Assembly: GCF_021917145.1 (NCBI RefSeq)
Contig: NC_061081.1
Location: 6,384,777-6,448,776 of the forward strand
Source of the DNA: Hypomesus transpacificus
Taxonomy: Eukaryota > Chordata > Actinopteri > Osmeriformes > Osmeridae
Reading direction: 5' to 3'
Length of the DNA stretch: 64,000 bases
The position numbers were made by a program, and so were the translations under genes. This document shows, in pieces, positions 13,866-24,959 of the stretch. The first letter of the stretch is position 1, and each line of letters opens with the position of its first letter. The notes under the pieces were generated by a model. The model was not told where the DNA came from, did no database searches, and worked only from the letters and a program-made list of their open reading frames with translations.

Positions 13866-14717
13866 GTATGTACACACATCCACACAGGCATGTACACACA
13901 TACACGCATAAACAGTCACTCACACACACACACATACACTCACACATATAGACAAATACACATCCACCCGCACACCTGTACACAAATACACACACATTCA
14001 GTATGTAATCTAAATCTGAGAAGGAAGTCACTTGGCTGAAAGAATTCACTTGGATCTTAGCGGTTGTTTTGTTCCTGGCATAGCAGGGTGATAATGTAAA
14101 GGGAGCACCCAGGTTAGCAGTTCATGGAACAGCCCTAACCATTAAATACAACCATTAAATGGCCACATGTGGTAAAGGACCATGTTAGGGTGGTGCCCTG
14201 TCACCACAGAGAGAGACTGGAGGCAGGACTGGGCCTTGGTGTTTTTTCGTTTGCTAGGAAAGTCTTGTCTCACTCTTTCCTGTTTGCCATGATGCAACTG
14301 TGTAATCTTTTCAACGGCGTCCTGTTCACAAAAGTCATGCTCATATTAGGATGAGGGAAGTATTGCACTGTGGTGTGTGTCTACATGCAGTGTGTGTGTG
14401 TGGGGGGGGGGGATTGACCACAATACTGAAATGAAACTGTACTTCCAGAGGTAGACGGAAAGAATGTATGAGGTGTGTGAACTTAGTTTGGAGTATGTTA
14501 TGTTATGTATTTGTTGTGTGTAACAGTAACATTGCACCCCAGAGAAAAAGAAAGGCCAGTCTGTCACCTATCAGATGTGATGGCAAAGAGCCTTGGGATT
14601 GGTGTCAAGGACAAGGTTTAGAGGAAGTATTTAAGAAAATACTTGAGATACTTGATACTTAGGTGCAACTGGTTTGTCAACAGGTTGAGCTGTATGTGTG
14701 TGTGTGTGTGTGTGTGT

Positions 14718-14783
<66 letters not shown>

Positions 14784-15238
14784 GAGAGACAGACAGAAAG
14801 ACAGACAGACAGAGAGAGAGACTTGTGAAAGTAGATTCTGAGGTTGATAAATGTGCCGGAGCTGGACCTGTGTGACTTTCAAACCTCTGTTTTCATAGAA
14901 ACCCATGCAGTGAAGGCTTCCATCTGGGGCTGGCAGCTATCTGGGTCGGCCTGCTAATCTGCATGCTCAATATAGATCATGCATGACCCTGTTGGGTTCA
15001 TGATGTGAACCCAACAAGAATTCTTGATCTGGAATCTTTTTTGTTCCTTCCCTGTTACTCTTCAGGAATAATGGCCACTTTATCACTTTGTAGGCAGATT
15101 GCTGTTGTGTCCAGTCTAGACAAGTATATGTTTGCTTGTAAATCTCATCTTGACGGTGGTTTGTGTGTTGCAGTCACAGTGGACACACACAGTACACATG
15201 TAGGTAGGCGGACACACACGTTGATGTACAAGCCTACA

Positions 15239-15289
<51 letters not shown>

Positions 15290-18200
15290 ACTCGCCATGC
15301 CACACAGAGCAGACAGGAAGCACAGATCCTGCGATCCAATCAGCAGCTTGGAAAGCGCATGCACATTCCAGAGGAAACCTTCCACTTCCTGTCATTTAGT
15401 TTGCCCTAGGGTTGAGGTCTGAGATAGTAGGTTGGGTGTGTATGTTTGTGTGTGTGTGTGTGTGTGTCCTCTGCGCTCCATGCTCAGTCCTAGCCACAGA
15501 AAGTTCTAGAGTTCAGACCAGGGTTCAGTAGGCAGCAGAGCAGTGCAGAGTGAGGTCATGGACCTGTTGCCGGTGCTGCTGTCCAAGGCCAGCCAGCTGA
15601 GAGAGAACCCAGTGCTGCAGAACCTGAGGAAGAGGATAAGCAGGAGGTAGGAGCGTCCCGCAGAGGACTGGGTCGGACCCCTTTAATGGAGCTGAGCAGC
15701 GGCTAGTCAGGGTAGCTCCACGTCCACCGTGGCTGCAGGCTGTTTTACTGGACACTACAATGTCCAGGTTTAGAAGAGGTTGTGGTATGGTGGTGGTCTA
15801 TTTGCATTCCACTCTCTTGTCTTCTCAGAAAGTTCTTGAATGTTGACAGGATTCAAGCGTTGTTTGTGTGTTTCGGAACAGTATCTAAGAGGTTCAGCTT
15901 GCAGAGGAAGCTAATAGACTCTTCATAACTTATCATCACGTTTCACTAGAACTCTCACTGTTTCACATCGCTGAGGGAGATGGCGCTTGTTTGTTGAACG
16001 CACGGTGCTACGGTAAATAGACTCCAGTTGTCCAGCTGTGGGTGGCATGGTGACTCAGAGCCAGAGAGACCTTGGTTGGATTTCTGCTGCGGGGACTGAT
16101 GGGGGCTCAGGAGAGCAATCTCCCGGGCCTTTCTCCGTTCAGTTTGTGTGTTCTCCTCGTGCTCGCATGGTTTTCTTCCACAAAGAACCCCAACATGAAA
16201 ATATGCAGACCAGATGGTCCTCCGGCCCATATCCCAGGCCAGGACATGGGGGAGAACTTGGGCTTGGCCCCCGGGCACCGCTGATGCGGCGGCCCCTCTG
16301 CTCATAGCTGCCATAGGATAGCAGCGGGGGGGAGGGGGGGGGGGATTTCTCCAGAGGAAGCTCTGTTGGACGCTATGGCAAACGCACGTGTGTTTGTGTG
16401 ATGACACTTATTAAAGGTTTATTCTTCTTCCTGTCTTACATCTCTACTTCCTCTAGACAACAACCGTCTGAGGCCCTCATTTACTAACATTGCGACCGCA
16501 GTGCCTTTGCCCAACCGCAAATAGCGCACGGGGTATTTCCGCATTTTGCGTGGTATTTATCAAACCACATCCTCGTCGGGCAATCAGCGCCTTACTCCGC
16601 CCTTTAGTGTTGATTATCGCGCCGTTAAATGACGGGAGAAATTGCATGCATGTTACTGCCACTGTGGGTGATTCGAGGAAAAGAAAAAGAAGGTTCAGCG
16701 AACAGGAGATAAAAATATTGGTTCACGAAGTTACAGCTAACATTAACATGTTACAAGGAAGAAATACACCTCTCCTCCCATCTCTATGCTGCACACGCCC
16801 ACTTTCCCTTATACCCTCCTAGCAGCGGTAATCTGCGTTTTTACTCAAGTGCGCTGCCTTTGTAAACACGGTTTTATGTCTTTACCTGCTATTTTACGCC
16901 TGAAATGGGCACAATCCTGTTAGTAAATGAGGCCCTGAGAGTGTACGATCTGAAAATGAACCTACAGAATCAAATTTTGAACTGTGGTTGAACCTGTACC
17001 TTTCTAAATAGATCAGAGTTACAGCTTTCTTAAAGATCAGATCTTAAAGATGTGATCCCAGTTTTGGCCTTGCTTTGAGATAGGAGCTTTGAAGCTGATA
17101 AAACGGAGTAACAAGATGTGACGTGAAGACATCTCTTGAGGCCTGGATGAGGCTCTGAACTTCACTCATCATTTATCCTCCTCTCATCTCCTCTCATCTC
17201 CTCTCATCTCCTCTCATCTCCCCTCCTCTTCTCTCCTCTCCCGTCCTCCAGCTCCATGGCTGCGGTGGAGGTGTCATGGCCGATCCCCATGAGGGCTATT
17301 GGGGCCCAGAACCTGCTGACCATGCCCGGGGGAGTGTCCTCCTCCGGGTACCTGCACAAGAAGGGAGGCAGCCAGTTCAGCCTCATGAAATGTGAGTTCA
17401 CACCAGACGTCTCTCTCCAGTCCGTTTGACCCTGGCCTCGGACACACTGCTCGTTCTCGTTAAGATGACAAAGTGTCTCACTGACCTCTTCACAGGGCCC
17501 CTGCGTTACGTCATCTTGCACAAGGGGTGTCTGTACTACTTCAAGAGCAGTACCTCTGCTGCCCCACAGGGGGCCTTCTCCCTCAACGGGTACAACAGGT
17601 CAGTGCACCCCAAAACCTAACCATATGCCTTACACCACCCCACTCCACTTCAAACCTAAACTCACCCCCCCCCCTCCGCACTTCTCAACATAGCAGACAC
17701 CCCCTCACTGCCTCAGAAAACTCCCTGACCTACATGTCAATTAAACAGAAAGTCATAGCATTCTCTTCCTGGGCCTCCTTCCACCCATCTCAACTTCTCA
17801 GAGCGAGACACGATCAAACCACTTCCTGGTACAACGAGGTCGCCCTCACAGCCAGCGGTGGCGACTGTGTCGTCATAGTTACTGTACGCTGCTCAAAGCC
17901 AGATGAACAAAGAGAGCAGTAAAGCCGCAAACGCCCCCAGACATGCGAGCGCCCCCCCCGTCAGCGTCTCTGTCTCTCTGGTCTCCAGGGTGATGCGAGC
18001 GGCCGAGGAGACCACCTCCAGCAACGTGTTCCCCTTCAAGGTGGTCCACTTCAGCAAGAAGCACCGCACCTGGCTGTTCTCTGCCGCCAGCGAGGACGAG
18101 AGGAGGGTGAGGACCCCCCCGCCTTCTGCCTTTGGTCTGCTCCATCGGTCTGGCTCTGCTTTGTCTTGTCGGGGCTCTGCTCCCAGCTTGAGGCACTCCA

Positions 18201-20343
18201 GCTGCCGTATAGCCCCTGACTGTGGTCTGTGTTTGCTCTTACCCCCCCCCCCCCCCCCCCCCCCCCCCGCCGCTAGAAGTGGATGAGGACCCTGCGCAGA
18301 GAGATCGACTATTACAACGACAGGACGGACTCCTTCGCTTCCAGGTAACCATGACCCCTGACCCCTGACCCTTAGTCTGACTGTTACCCTAGATTGGGTT
18401 TAGGGTGTTTTCTCCAGAGCTTGTGCATGGCTCTGTCACAGTGTCTTTCACCCACGCACACACACGCACTCCTCTTCGTATCTCTCCCTCCCTTAACCCT
18501 TCCTTCTTAGAAACCACTGTCTTTGTGTTCACTACATTTCCAACTTCCTCATTCTCATAAACTCAGTCAGTTATTGTAGCCAGTACCATAGCTGAGGGCG
18601 ATTTATGGACTGTCATGGTATGACAGCTCTCTCTGACTGGAAAACAGGGTAACCGCTGCTAGCAGTGGGGCAGGAGGCTGTGTGTGTGATCATACAGACG
18701 TTCTGGTCAGCCATGACAGCAGTTTTGTCCTGCAGTCCGGCTCTCACTCATGACCCTAGACATGACGTTGCAGAGGTTGTTTGGGTCAACACTGTTGTGA
18801 TGATGATCCCTGTCCACAACTGAAAGAAGCTAATATGGCCACTGTAGAGTGAGGACTCTCCTTTGGGCTTCTTGGGTAGCTATCTAGGTTACCATGTTCA
18901 TCCGAGGTGGGTTGTTCCCCAACTCACCCCGCTGTTTGCAGTCAGCTTCCTGTCAGAGTTTGATAACGACTCATCCATTGTGAGTTATTCATCATTAGAG
19001 TCACATTGTTGATTTCATGATGTAATGACAGCAATTTCTGTTGCCATAGCGATCCAGACTCTGATGCGGACAGTTTCTATGGGTCAATTGAGCAGCCGCT
19101 GAATATAAACCCCACCCCCCACAACCCAGAGGACGGTGAGACACACCAGCCAATCTCTGCAGTGCAAACGCCAGCATGTGGTTGCATCAACCAATCACAT
19201 AGGTGCAAACAGTGACACTGTCAGCCAAGTGACTTCCTTCTCTGATTTAGATTACATGGTGGAAGAAGATGAGGATGATGAGGACGATGATTATGTCAAA
19301 CCAGACGATTCACCTACTTCTTCAGGTATGGGCAGGTTCTCAGGTACACACAGACACATCTACACACACATGTTCCTGTTCTTACCATGTTTGAACTTCC
19401 TGTTGTTGTTGCAGGCAAGCCAACTGCTCCACCCCCCTCCTACCCTCCCCCGCCAGTCCCAGGCCAAAACAGACAAGACTCCGCCTCTTCTCACTTCAAG
19501 TCCCTCCCCCCTCCCGTGCCCTTACCCAACAGGACCTCCACCAGCACTGTGCTCAAGAAACCCCCCCCACCCTACCCCCCGCCCAAGCACACAGAAACAC
19601 CCGTCAGCAAAGGTCCCCCGCCACCTCTGCCCTTTGCCCCCCATCTCACTAAGGCCTGTTTGGACAGGAGTCCCCCCTCGCTCTCCCCCAGCCCCACCCC
19701 CCCTCCGCTCCCCCCGGCCAGCCTCAAGAAGCCGGCCCTGGGGAGGGTCTCAAACACCTTGCCCGTGGGGGGCGACCAACGAGACAGGGTCGCCGTGAGC
19801 GTGAGCCTCAAGTCCCCCGCCACCCTCCCCATCTGCAACGACCTGAAGAACAGGATGGTCCTCGACGACCTCGCCCCCACCCCCGGTTACCACGGGAACA
19901 GCCACCGAAGCTCCCCGGCGCTGGTGCCCCAGTTCCGCCTCCCAGCCCACCTCCCGCCTCCGACCCCCTCTCTGCACACCCTCGCTGTCCCCAGGATGAA
20001 CCTGATCAAGGCTCCCGCAAGCCCCAAGCCCCCCCTGCACCCAAACAAGACCAGGGGATCCTCCATGCAGTAAGGGTTCTTCATTCTTCATTTACCCCCC
20101 ACCCCCCTCCCAAGTGTTGGCCTGTTCCCCTAAGGCTGTTTGTCCCCCCAGAAGAGCATGTCCTGAAGGGCAGAGCTTCAGAGCCTCCATCGAGGAGAAG
20201 CCTTCACGCAGCCCAAGCCCCAGGAACCAGCCCGACTCTGATGAAGACTATGAGAATGTAAGCCCACGTAGTCTTGGAGGACAACTGGTGTGTGTGTGTG
20301 TCTGTGTGTGTGTGTATGTCTGTCTGTGTGTGTCTGTGTGTGT

Positions 20344-20394
<51 letters not shown>

Positions 20395-21987
20395 TGTCTG
20401 TGTGCGTGTCTGTGTGTGTGTGTGTGTCTGTGTGTGTGTGTGTGTGTGTGTGCTTGATTTTGACTGGTCTGTCTTTTCCTGTTCCTGTTTCTGTCTGCAG
20501 GTCCAGCTGCCGGACTCTGTATTTGTGGACACCACAGAGACTGGCAGTGTTGAAAGGTGAGACACACACTGGGCTCTCAAGTCTTGGCAGTGACACTCAC
20601 ACCTTCACACCATGTCTCTTGTCTCACACCACACATTGTGTTTCTCACCCTGAGAATCAAGGGTGAACTTGTCTGGCTGTACACAGTTAATGGACGAGGC
20701 GCCATTAACGCCAAACTTTTGATCAAATTCAAAAAGCCCGGCATGCATTTCCCTTTGTCACACATCTACAAGCTCACACAAACACACACATCTACAAACA
20801 CACACTCACACAAACACAGCCCTATACAGTACAGAGTTGGTCCAACAACTTGTTCTTACTCCTGATACATAGTGACAGTCAGGGCCGGACTGACCATCGG
20901 GGATACCGGGGGAATCCCTGGTGGGCCGACGGGGTTGGGATGGTCCAAAACACCGGCCCACTTCCATTACCAACCGGCCCCTCTCTCTCACATCTCCTAC
21001 TATTTTCCATATTACACAGCTTGAACACGTATAATTTGCTCCAAGTCCAGTAGTAGTTTAAAATCACAGACTGGGTTTTATATTCCTCCTCGCGATCTGG
21101 CAGTGTTGCTCATGATGCCTATTTTTCAGTGTGTCCTGAAATGTGTTCTTACGGACTTCGGAAGTTCAACGTAAGAAAAGATCTCCACCTTATTAATGAA
21201 CGCCTGAAAATGGGTTCCAAAATCCAAAATAATGTTCAGTGTATGGGTATTTATCCAAGTAAGCCACTGATGTGTATTGAGTGGGCAGTTCTGACAGTAA
21301 CTCCCGGGCCACTTTTTTTCCTAGTCCGCCCCTGGTGACAGTATACCTCTGCCTCCTTCAGGGGAAATTCCAGAACAAGTTTTCTGGAGAGCTTCTGGTA
21401 GTTTAGCACAGCCCCCTGGTGTCGTGTTGGGGTACTGCAATCAGAGGAATTCCCCAGATCACAGAAGGCATTCTTAACACATAATCCTGTCCTTAAAAAA
21501 TAACTTTCTATTATATCATTATACAACTTTGTTTCATAACAGGATGTTTAAAGAAAATTGTGGATTTCCATCGGATGGTCTCTACTGTATCAGAAACTCT
21601 GGAACAAAAACTTCAAAGGTAGACACACACAAACGCATTTACAAGCAAACACGCACACACAAACGCATACCTGTACAGACACACACACACTGTCATCATC
21701 ATAGTGACATGACTACTTCCAGGGAGATATTCATTAGAGTCATGAGTCTGAGTCATTTGGATGTTGGTGGGATGAATCCTGTTGTTGTGCTTTAGGTTCT
21801 AGTGGTGTGGGACGTCAGTCTGAACAAGGCCAGAAACTACCGTGTGTTTGAAGAGGTAAAACCACACTGGTCCTGTGTGTGTGTGTGTGTGTTGATTTAG
21901 GATTATGTCCCCCTGATCACACTGTGTTCAATCATATTTGTTATTGTGTCACATTACATCTGTGTTCTTGATGTTGGCATTATAGTG

Positions 21988-22024
<37 letters not shown>

Positions 22025-22192
22025 ATGCGTGCGCGCGTGGGTGGGTGTGTGTAGATGTCACGCGTGTTCCTGGAGACAGACATGACCTTCCCGTCTCTGG
22101 CAGCTCTAGTGGAGCACTACTACATTCACCCACTGCCCAACCACGGCTCCCTGTGCCTGCAGCAGCCCTACGGATACACTGTCCCCAGGTGA
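13362..22192 (+). CDS. sh3bp2: SH3 domain-binding protein 2 (SH3BP2/3BP2 adaptor)
   Basis: Cytoplasmic adaptor linking tyrosine kinases (SYK, SRC family, ABL) to PLC-gamma and VAV signalling in leukocytes and osteoclasts. Coding exons: 13362-13447 (alternative 1a) or 15558-15646 (alternative 1b), 17252-17391, 17496-17598, 17989-18106, 18277-18344, 19050-19135, 19251-19325, 19415-20069, 20152-20257, 20501-20556, 21543-21618, 21796-21855, 22055-22192. All junctions are GT-AG and the phases agree. The product is 588 or 589 residues, or 558 if started at the ATG at 17256; human SH3BP2 has 561. Visible parts: a PH domain in the first third ([37 protein letters not shown]), an acidic stretch, a long proline-rich middle encoded mainly by the 655-bp exon ([19 protein letters not shown]), and a C-terminal SH2 domain ([34 protein letters not shown]) ending PYGYTVPR. 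The family match is close along the whole length. Confidence 0.95.
14695..14822. repeat. Compound TG / AG / AGAC microsatellite
   Basis: (TG)n is followed by (GA)n and then (GACA)n-like units, in the first intron of sh3bp2. A second CT-CA compound tract lies at 15238-15287 and a TG tract at 15449-15468. Confidence 0.95.
15558..15646 (+). CDS. sh3bp2: sh3bp2 alternative first coding exon 1b
   Basis: The ATG at 15558 (gaggtcATGG) opens 29 codons, [20 protein letters not shown] followed by QNLRKRISR, and ends in phase 2 at gtagga. This is the same phase as exon 1a, so splicing to 17252 gives [13 protein letters not shown] mix of leucine-rich and basic residues suggests an amphipathic helix. It is probably used from its own downstream promoter; expression is not proven here. 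Confidence 0.6.
16472..16935 (+). mobile_element. PIF/Harbinger-type MITE with a Myb-like ORF remnant
   Basis: Inverted ends GGCCCTCATTTACTAAC and (reverse complement of the right end) GGGCCTCATTTACTAAC differ at one of 17 positions. They are flanked by the 3-bp direct repeat TGA (16469-16471 and 16936-16938). Inside, at about 16669-16762, a plus-strand frame reads [19 protein letters not shown], which resembles the Myb/SANT-like accessory protein encoded by Harbinger elements. The transposase is absent. The copy lies in the intron between exon 1b and exon 2 of sh3bp2. Confidence 0.7.
18241..18271. repeat. C homopolymer serving as a splice polypyrimidine tract
   Basis: An uninterrupted run of about 27 C residues directly precedes CGCCGCTAG and the sh3bp2 exon starting at 18277, so it forms the whole polypyrimidine tract of that acceptor. 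The other strand is a G run able to form a quadruplex. Confidence 0.85.
20286..20453. repeat. TG microsatellite with TCTG interruptions
   Basis: About 165 bp of (TG)n with regular TC interruptions and a few CG steps, in the 243-bp sh3bp2 intron between exons 20257 and 20501. It occupies most of the intron. Confidence 0.95.
20880..21334. mobile_element. Non-autonomous hAT transposon with perfect 8-bp target duplication
   Basis: The left end is CAGGGCCGGACTGACCATCG. The right end, read on the minus strand, is CAGGGGCGGACT. The 455-bp element is flanked by perfect 8-bp direct repeats GTGACAGT (20872-20879 and 21335-21342). The ends and the duplication length fit the hAT superfamily. No transposase is present. 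It sits in the sh3bp2 intron before the exon at 21543. Confidence 0.85.
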
Positions 22193-22434
22193 CCCGGACC
22201 CCCGATCCTCCATCCTTCCCAACCACGGCTCCCTGTGCCTGCAGCAGCCCTACGGATACACTGTCCCCAGGTGACCCGGACCCCCGATCCTCCATCCTTC
22301 CCAACCACGGCTCCCTGTGCCTGCAGCAGCCCTACGGATACACTGTCCCCAGGTGACCCGGACCCCCGATCCTCCATCCTTCCCAACCAGGGCTCTCTGT
22401 GTCTGCAGCAGCCTTGCCGATACACTGTTCCCAG
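22141..22434. repeat. 82-bp tandem repeat starting inside the sh3bp2 terminal exon
   Basis: The segment from CCACGGCTCCCTGTGCCTGC through the stop codon and 31 further bases is repeated at 22141, 22223, 22305 and 22387, a spacing of 82 bp each time. The first unit is coding ([17 protein letters not shown] and stop). Units two and three are nearly exact copies in the 3' UTR. The fourth is diverged (CCAGGGCTCTCTGTGTCTGC). Because 82 is not a multiple of three, the copies cannot extend the protein by simple readthrough in one frame. Confidence 0.95.
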
Positions 22435-23163
22435 GACACACTGACCCTTGACCCTACACCGGGTGTTGCCCTGCGCTGTCGACCCTGAATCTGGAGGACC
22501 AACCTGGCATGAGGGGGTGTGGACTGTGAGAAGTAAATGATTACTTCCACACAAGGCCTAAAAGTGCCTTGCTCAAACACAGCAAAGGTGCCAAACATTT
22601 CACATCATTTCAGTCCAAACACATTTGTCTTGGAGACTAAACACACACACCAAAAGGACCAGTCAAACCCTGCAGTGTGGATGGTGCCTCACCAGGGGGA
22701 CCTTTGGTCTTACGGGATAGTCTTCAAACCACCTCAGCTAGCTGTGCTGACTGCAGCCAGCCCTGGACTTGCTGGCAGTGCAGCAGGGAACCACCAGGGA
22801 GCAGCCTGGAGCTACAGTAAACACAACTCCAAACCCAACTCCAGTGACTGACTGATACACCTCACCTTGGTTTGTTATGGAAACAAACACTATAGAAGTC
22901 GATGCTGTTAAACACAAACTAGGGCTGTAGAACACAACAGAGCTAAATGGACTCTACTGGACTTCCACAGAAACACTGTTTCTAATGATATATTCACACG
23001 TTTACTGTTGCACTATATACTACTGTATATATTTGACGAACTGTTCCTGTACATGCTGTAAAATGACTTCTGTAAAGTTGTAAATATACACTTTTTATAT
23101 TCAGTGTGTTGTTTCATTGTTCGAGTGAGTGAGGTGCAAATCACAGAACAACCAGCAGGTAAA
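22193..23163. other. sh3bp2 3' UTR and downstream flank
   Basis: After the 82-bp copies comes unique sequence with no gene. The AT-rich stretch around 22980-23110 (TATATATTTGACG, GTAAATATACAC) is the likely transcript end, although no canonical AATAAA was seen there. Confidence 0.5.
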
Positions 23164-23830
23164 TGTGCTCCACCATGCCTGTCCTGTACAGGTAAAGGTC
23201 TATGTGCTCCACCATGCCTGTGCAGGTAAAGGTCTATGTGCTCCACCATGCCTGTCCTGTGCAGGTAAAGGTCTATGTGCTCCACCATGCCTGTCCTGTG
23301 CAGGTAAAGGTCTATGTGCTCCACCATGCCTGTCCTGTGCAGGTAAAGGTCTATGTGCTCCACCATGCCTGTCCTGTACAGGTAAAGGTCTATGTGCTCC
23401 ACCATGCCTGTCCTGTACAGGTAAAGGTCTATGTGCTCCACCATGCCTGTCCTGTACAGGTAAAGGTCTATGTGCTCCACCATGCCTGTGCAGGTAAAGG
23501 TCTATGTGCTCCACCATGCCTGTCCTGTGCAGGTAAAGGTCTATGTGCTCCACCATGCCTGTGCAGGTAAAGGTCTATGTGCTCCACCATGCCTGTCCTG
23601 TGCAGGTAAAGGTCTATGTGCTCCACCATGCCTGTGCAGGTAAAGGTCTATGTGCTCCACCATGCCTGTCCTGTGCAGGTAAAGGTCTATGTGCTCCACC
23701 ATGCCTGTGCAGGTAAAGGTCTATGTGCTCCACCATGCCTGTCCTGTGCAGGTAAAGGTCTATGTGCTCCACCATGCCTGTCCTGTACAGGTAAAGGTCT
23801 ATGTGCTCCACCATGCCTGTCCTGTGCAGG
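23164..23830. repeat. Minisatellite, 39-bp and 34-bp units with donor-like motif
   Basis: About 17 tandem units of TGTGCTCCACCATGCCTGTC followed by CTGTGCAGGTAAAGGTCTA. Two length forms exist: 39 bp, and 34 bp lacking TCCTG. A C/A variant gives TGTACAGG. Every unit contains CAGGTAAAG, a good match to a 5' splice site. The array lies just 3' of sh3bp2. Confidence 0.95.
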
Positions 23831-23914
23831 TCAATCACACTCATTTCTTCTGCTCTGTCCCTTTCCTCACTACCCCAACACTCCTTCCCCCTCTCTCCCC
23901 TCTCTTATCTATCA

Positions 23915-24030
23915 TGGATAGATGGATGGATGGATGGATGGATAGACAGACGGACGGACTCACACGCACACACACACACACACACACATACACATACATA
24001 CATAAATGCATACATGCATACATACAAAGT
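23915..24030. repeat. GATG / CA / CATA microsatellite cluster
   Basis: (GATG)n at about 23918-23944 is followed by (AC)n at about 23961-23990 and CATA/CATG repeats. No gene is apparent between the sh3bp2 end and the vldlr promoter; a pure CT run lies at about 24350-24380. Confidence 0.9.
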
Positions 24031-24689
24031 GAGAGAAAGAGTTAGCATGACAGACAGAAAGTTTGAGAACATTGTGTAATGTAGCCTATGTGTGAGAGGC
24101 AGACAGTAGCAGAGAAAGATGATGTGTATCTTGTTTTTGGGAGGATGAAATCTAGGACAGAGAATGCCTCAGGTCTGAATCACCGGTATGTACACAATAC
24201 AGCCAATGACTCCTCCTTTCCTCCCCTCTTCTTTCTTCTCCTCTCTCCTCTCCTCCCCACACTTCCCAGTCCAGATACCCTCCATCTTGGTAACAGGTGC
24301 GTCATTCTATCACAGAGGTGGTTTGCACCCACAGGTGACTGTCTCTCCCCTCTCTCTCGCTCTCTCTCTCTCTCTCTCTGAGTAAGAAGAATGCTGCTGG
24401 GGTAATCTCACACCTGGTCAAGAGGTTATCGCATTGTCATTATGTCTGAACCTATCCTCCAACTGGCACTGTAATCTCTCATGGTGCTCTGCCTTTCTAT
24501 TCTAAGGACTCTATATCTCTATATCCTGATACAATAAGACCTTCAGCGTTATTGCTGCGTCCTCATTTTATTTCATTCATTCACATGGCAGAAACTCTGG
24601 AATTATAACACCCATCTCTGGTATTGCTGTGGTGTGCAACTGTCCGGCAGAGGAAGAGTTAACATTGTGTTAATAACATTTTGAAGCAA

Positions 24690-24959
24690 GGGAAAAAACG
24701 CTCCGTGCCGCCCCAGCCAACTAGCGTGCGGATATTCGCTGCAGGTTTACGCTATCAGTAAATTAGGACATGGCAGCCTCGCGAGCAGCTTGAGAGGTGG
24801 ACGAGCGACGGACGGCGTTGCCTAAATGAGATAAAAGCGCGTGATAGTGGCGGTTTCTGTTTGCTCTCCGGTGACGGAGGTTGTCGGTACAGACAGAAAT
24901 ACCAACGAGGAAAGACGAGGCTAGCACAGTAATACTAGTCTGCTCCGCTACACCGCGAA
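24690..24959 (+). promoter_or_regulatory. vldlr: vldlr promoter and 5' UTR
   Basis: CpG content rises just upstream of the vldlr start (GCGTGCGG, CGCGAGCAGC, ACGAGCGACGGACGGCG). A TATA-like GATAAAAGCGCG at about 24830 lies about 130 bp before the ATG. This is an inference from composition and position; no start site is shown by the sequence itself. Confidence 0.5.

Noticed and set aside
23013-23844. Open frames with HIDLYLYRTG and CAGKGLCAPPCLS repeats
   Set aside because: Both strands of the 39-bp minisatellite give repetitive frames; not a gene.
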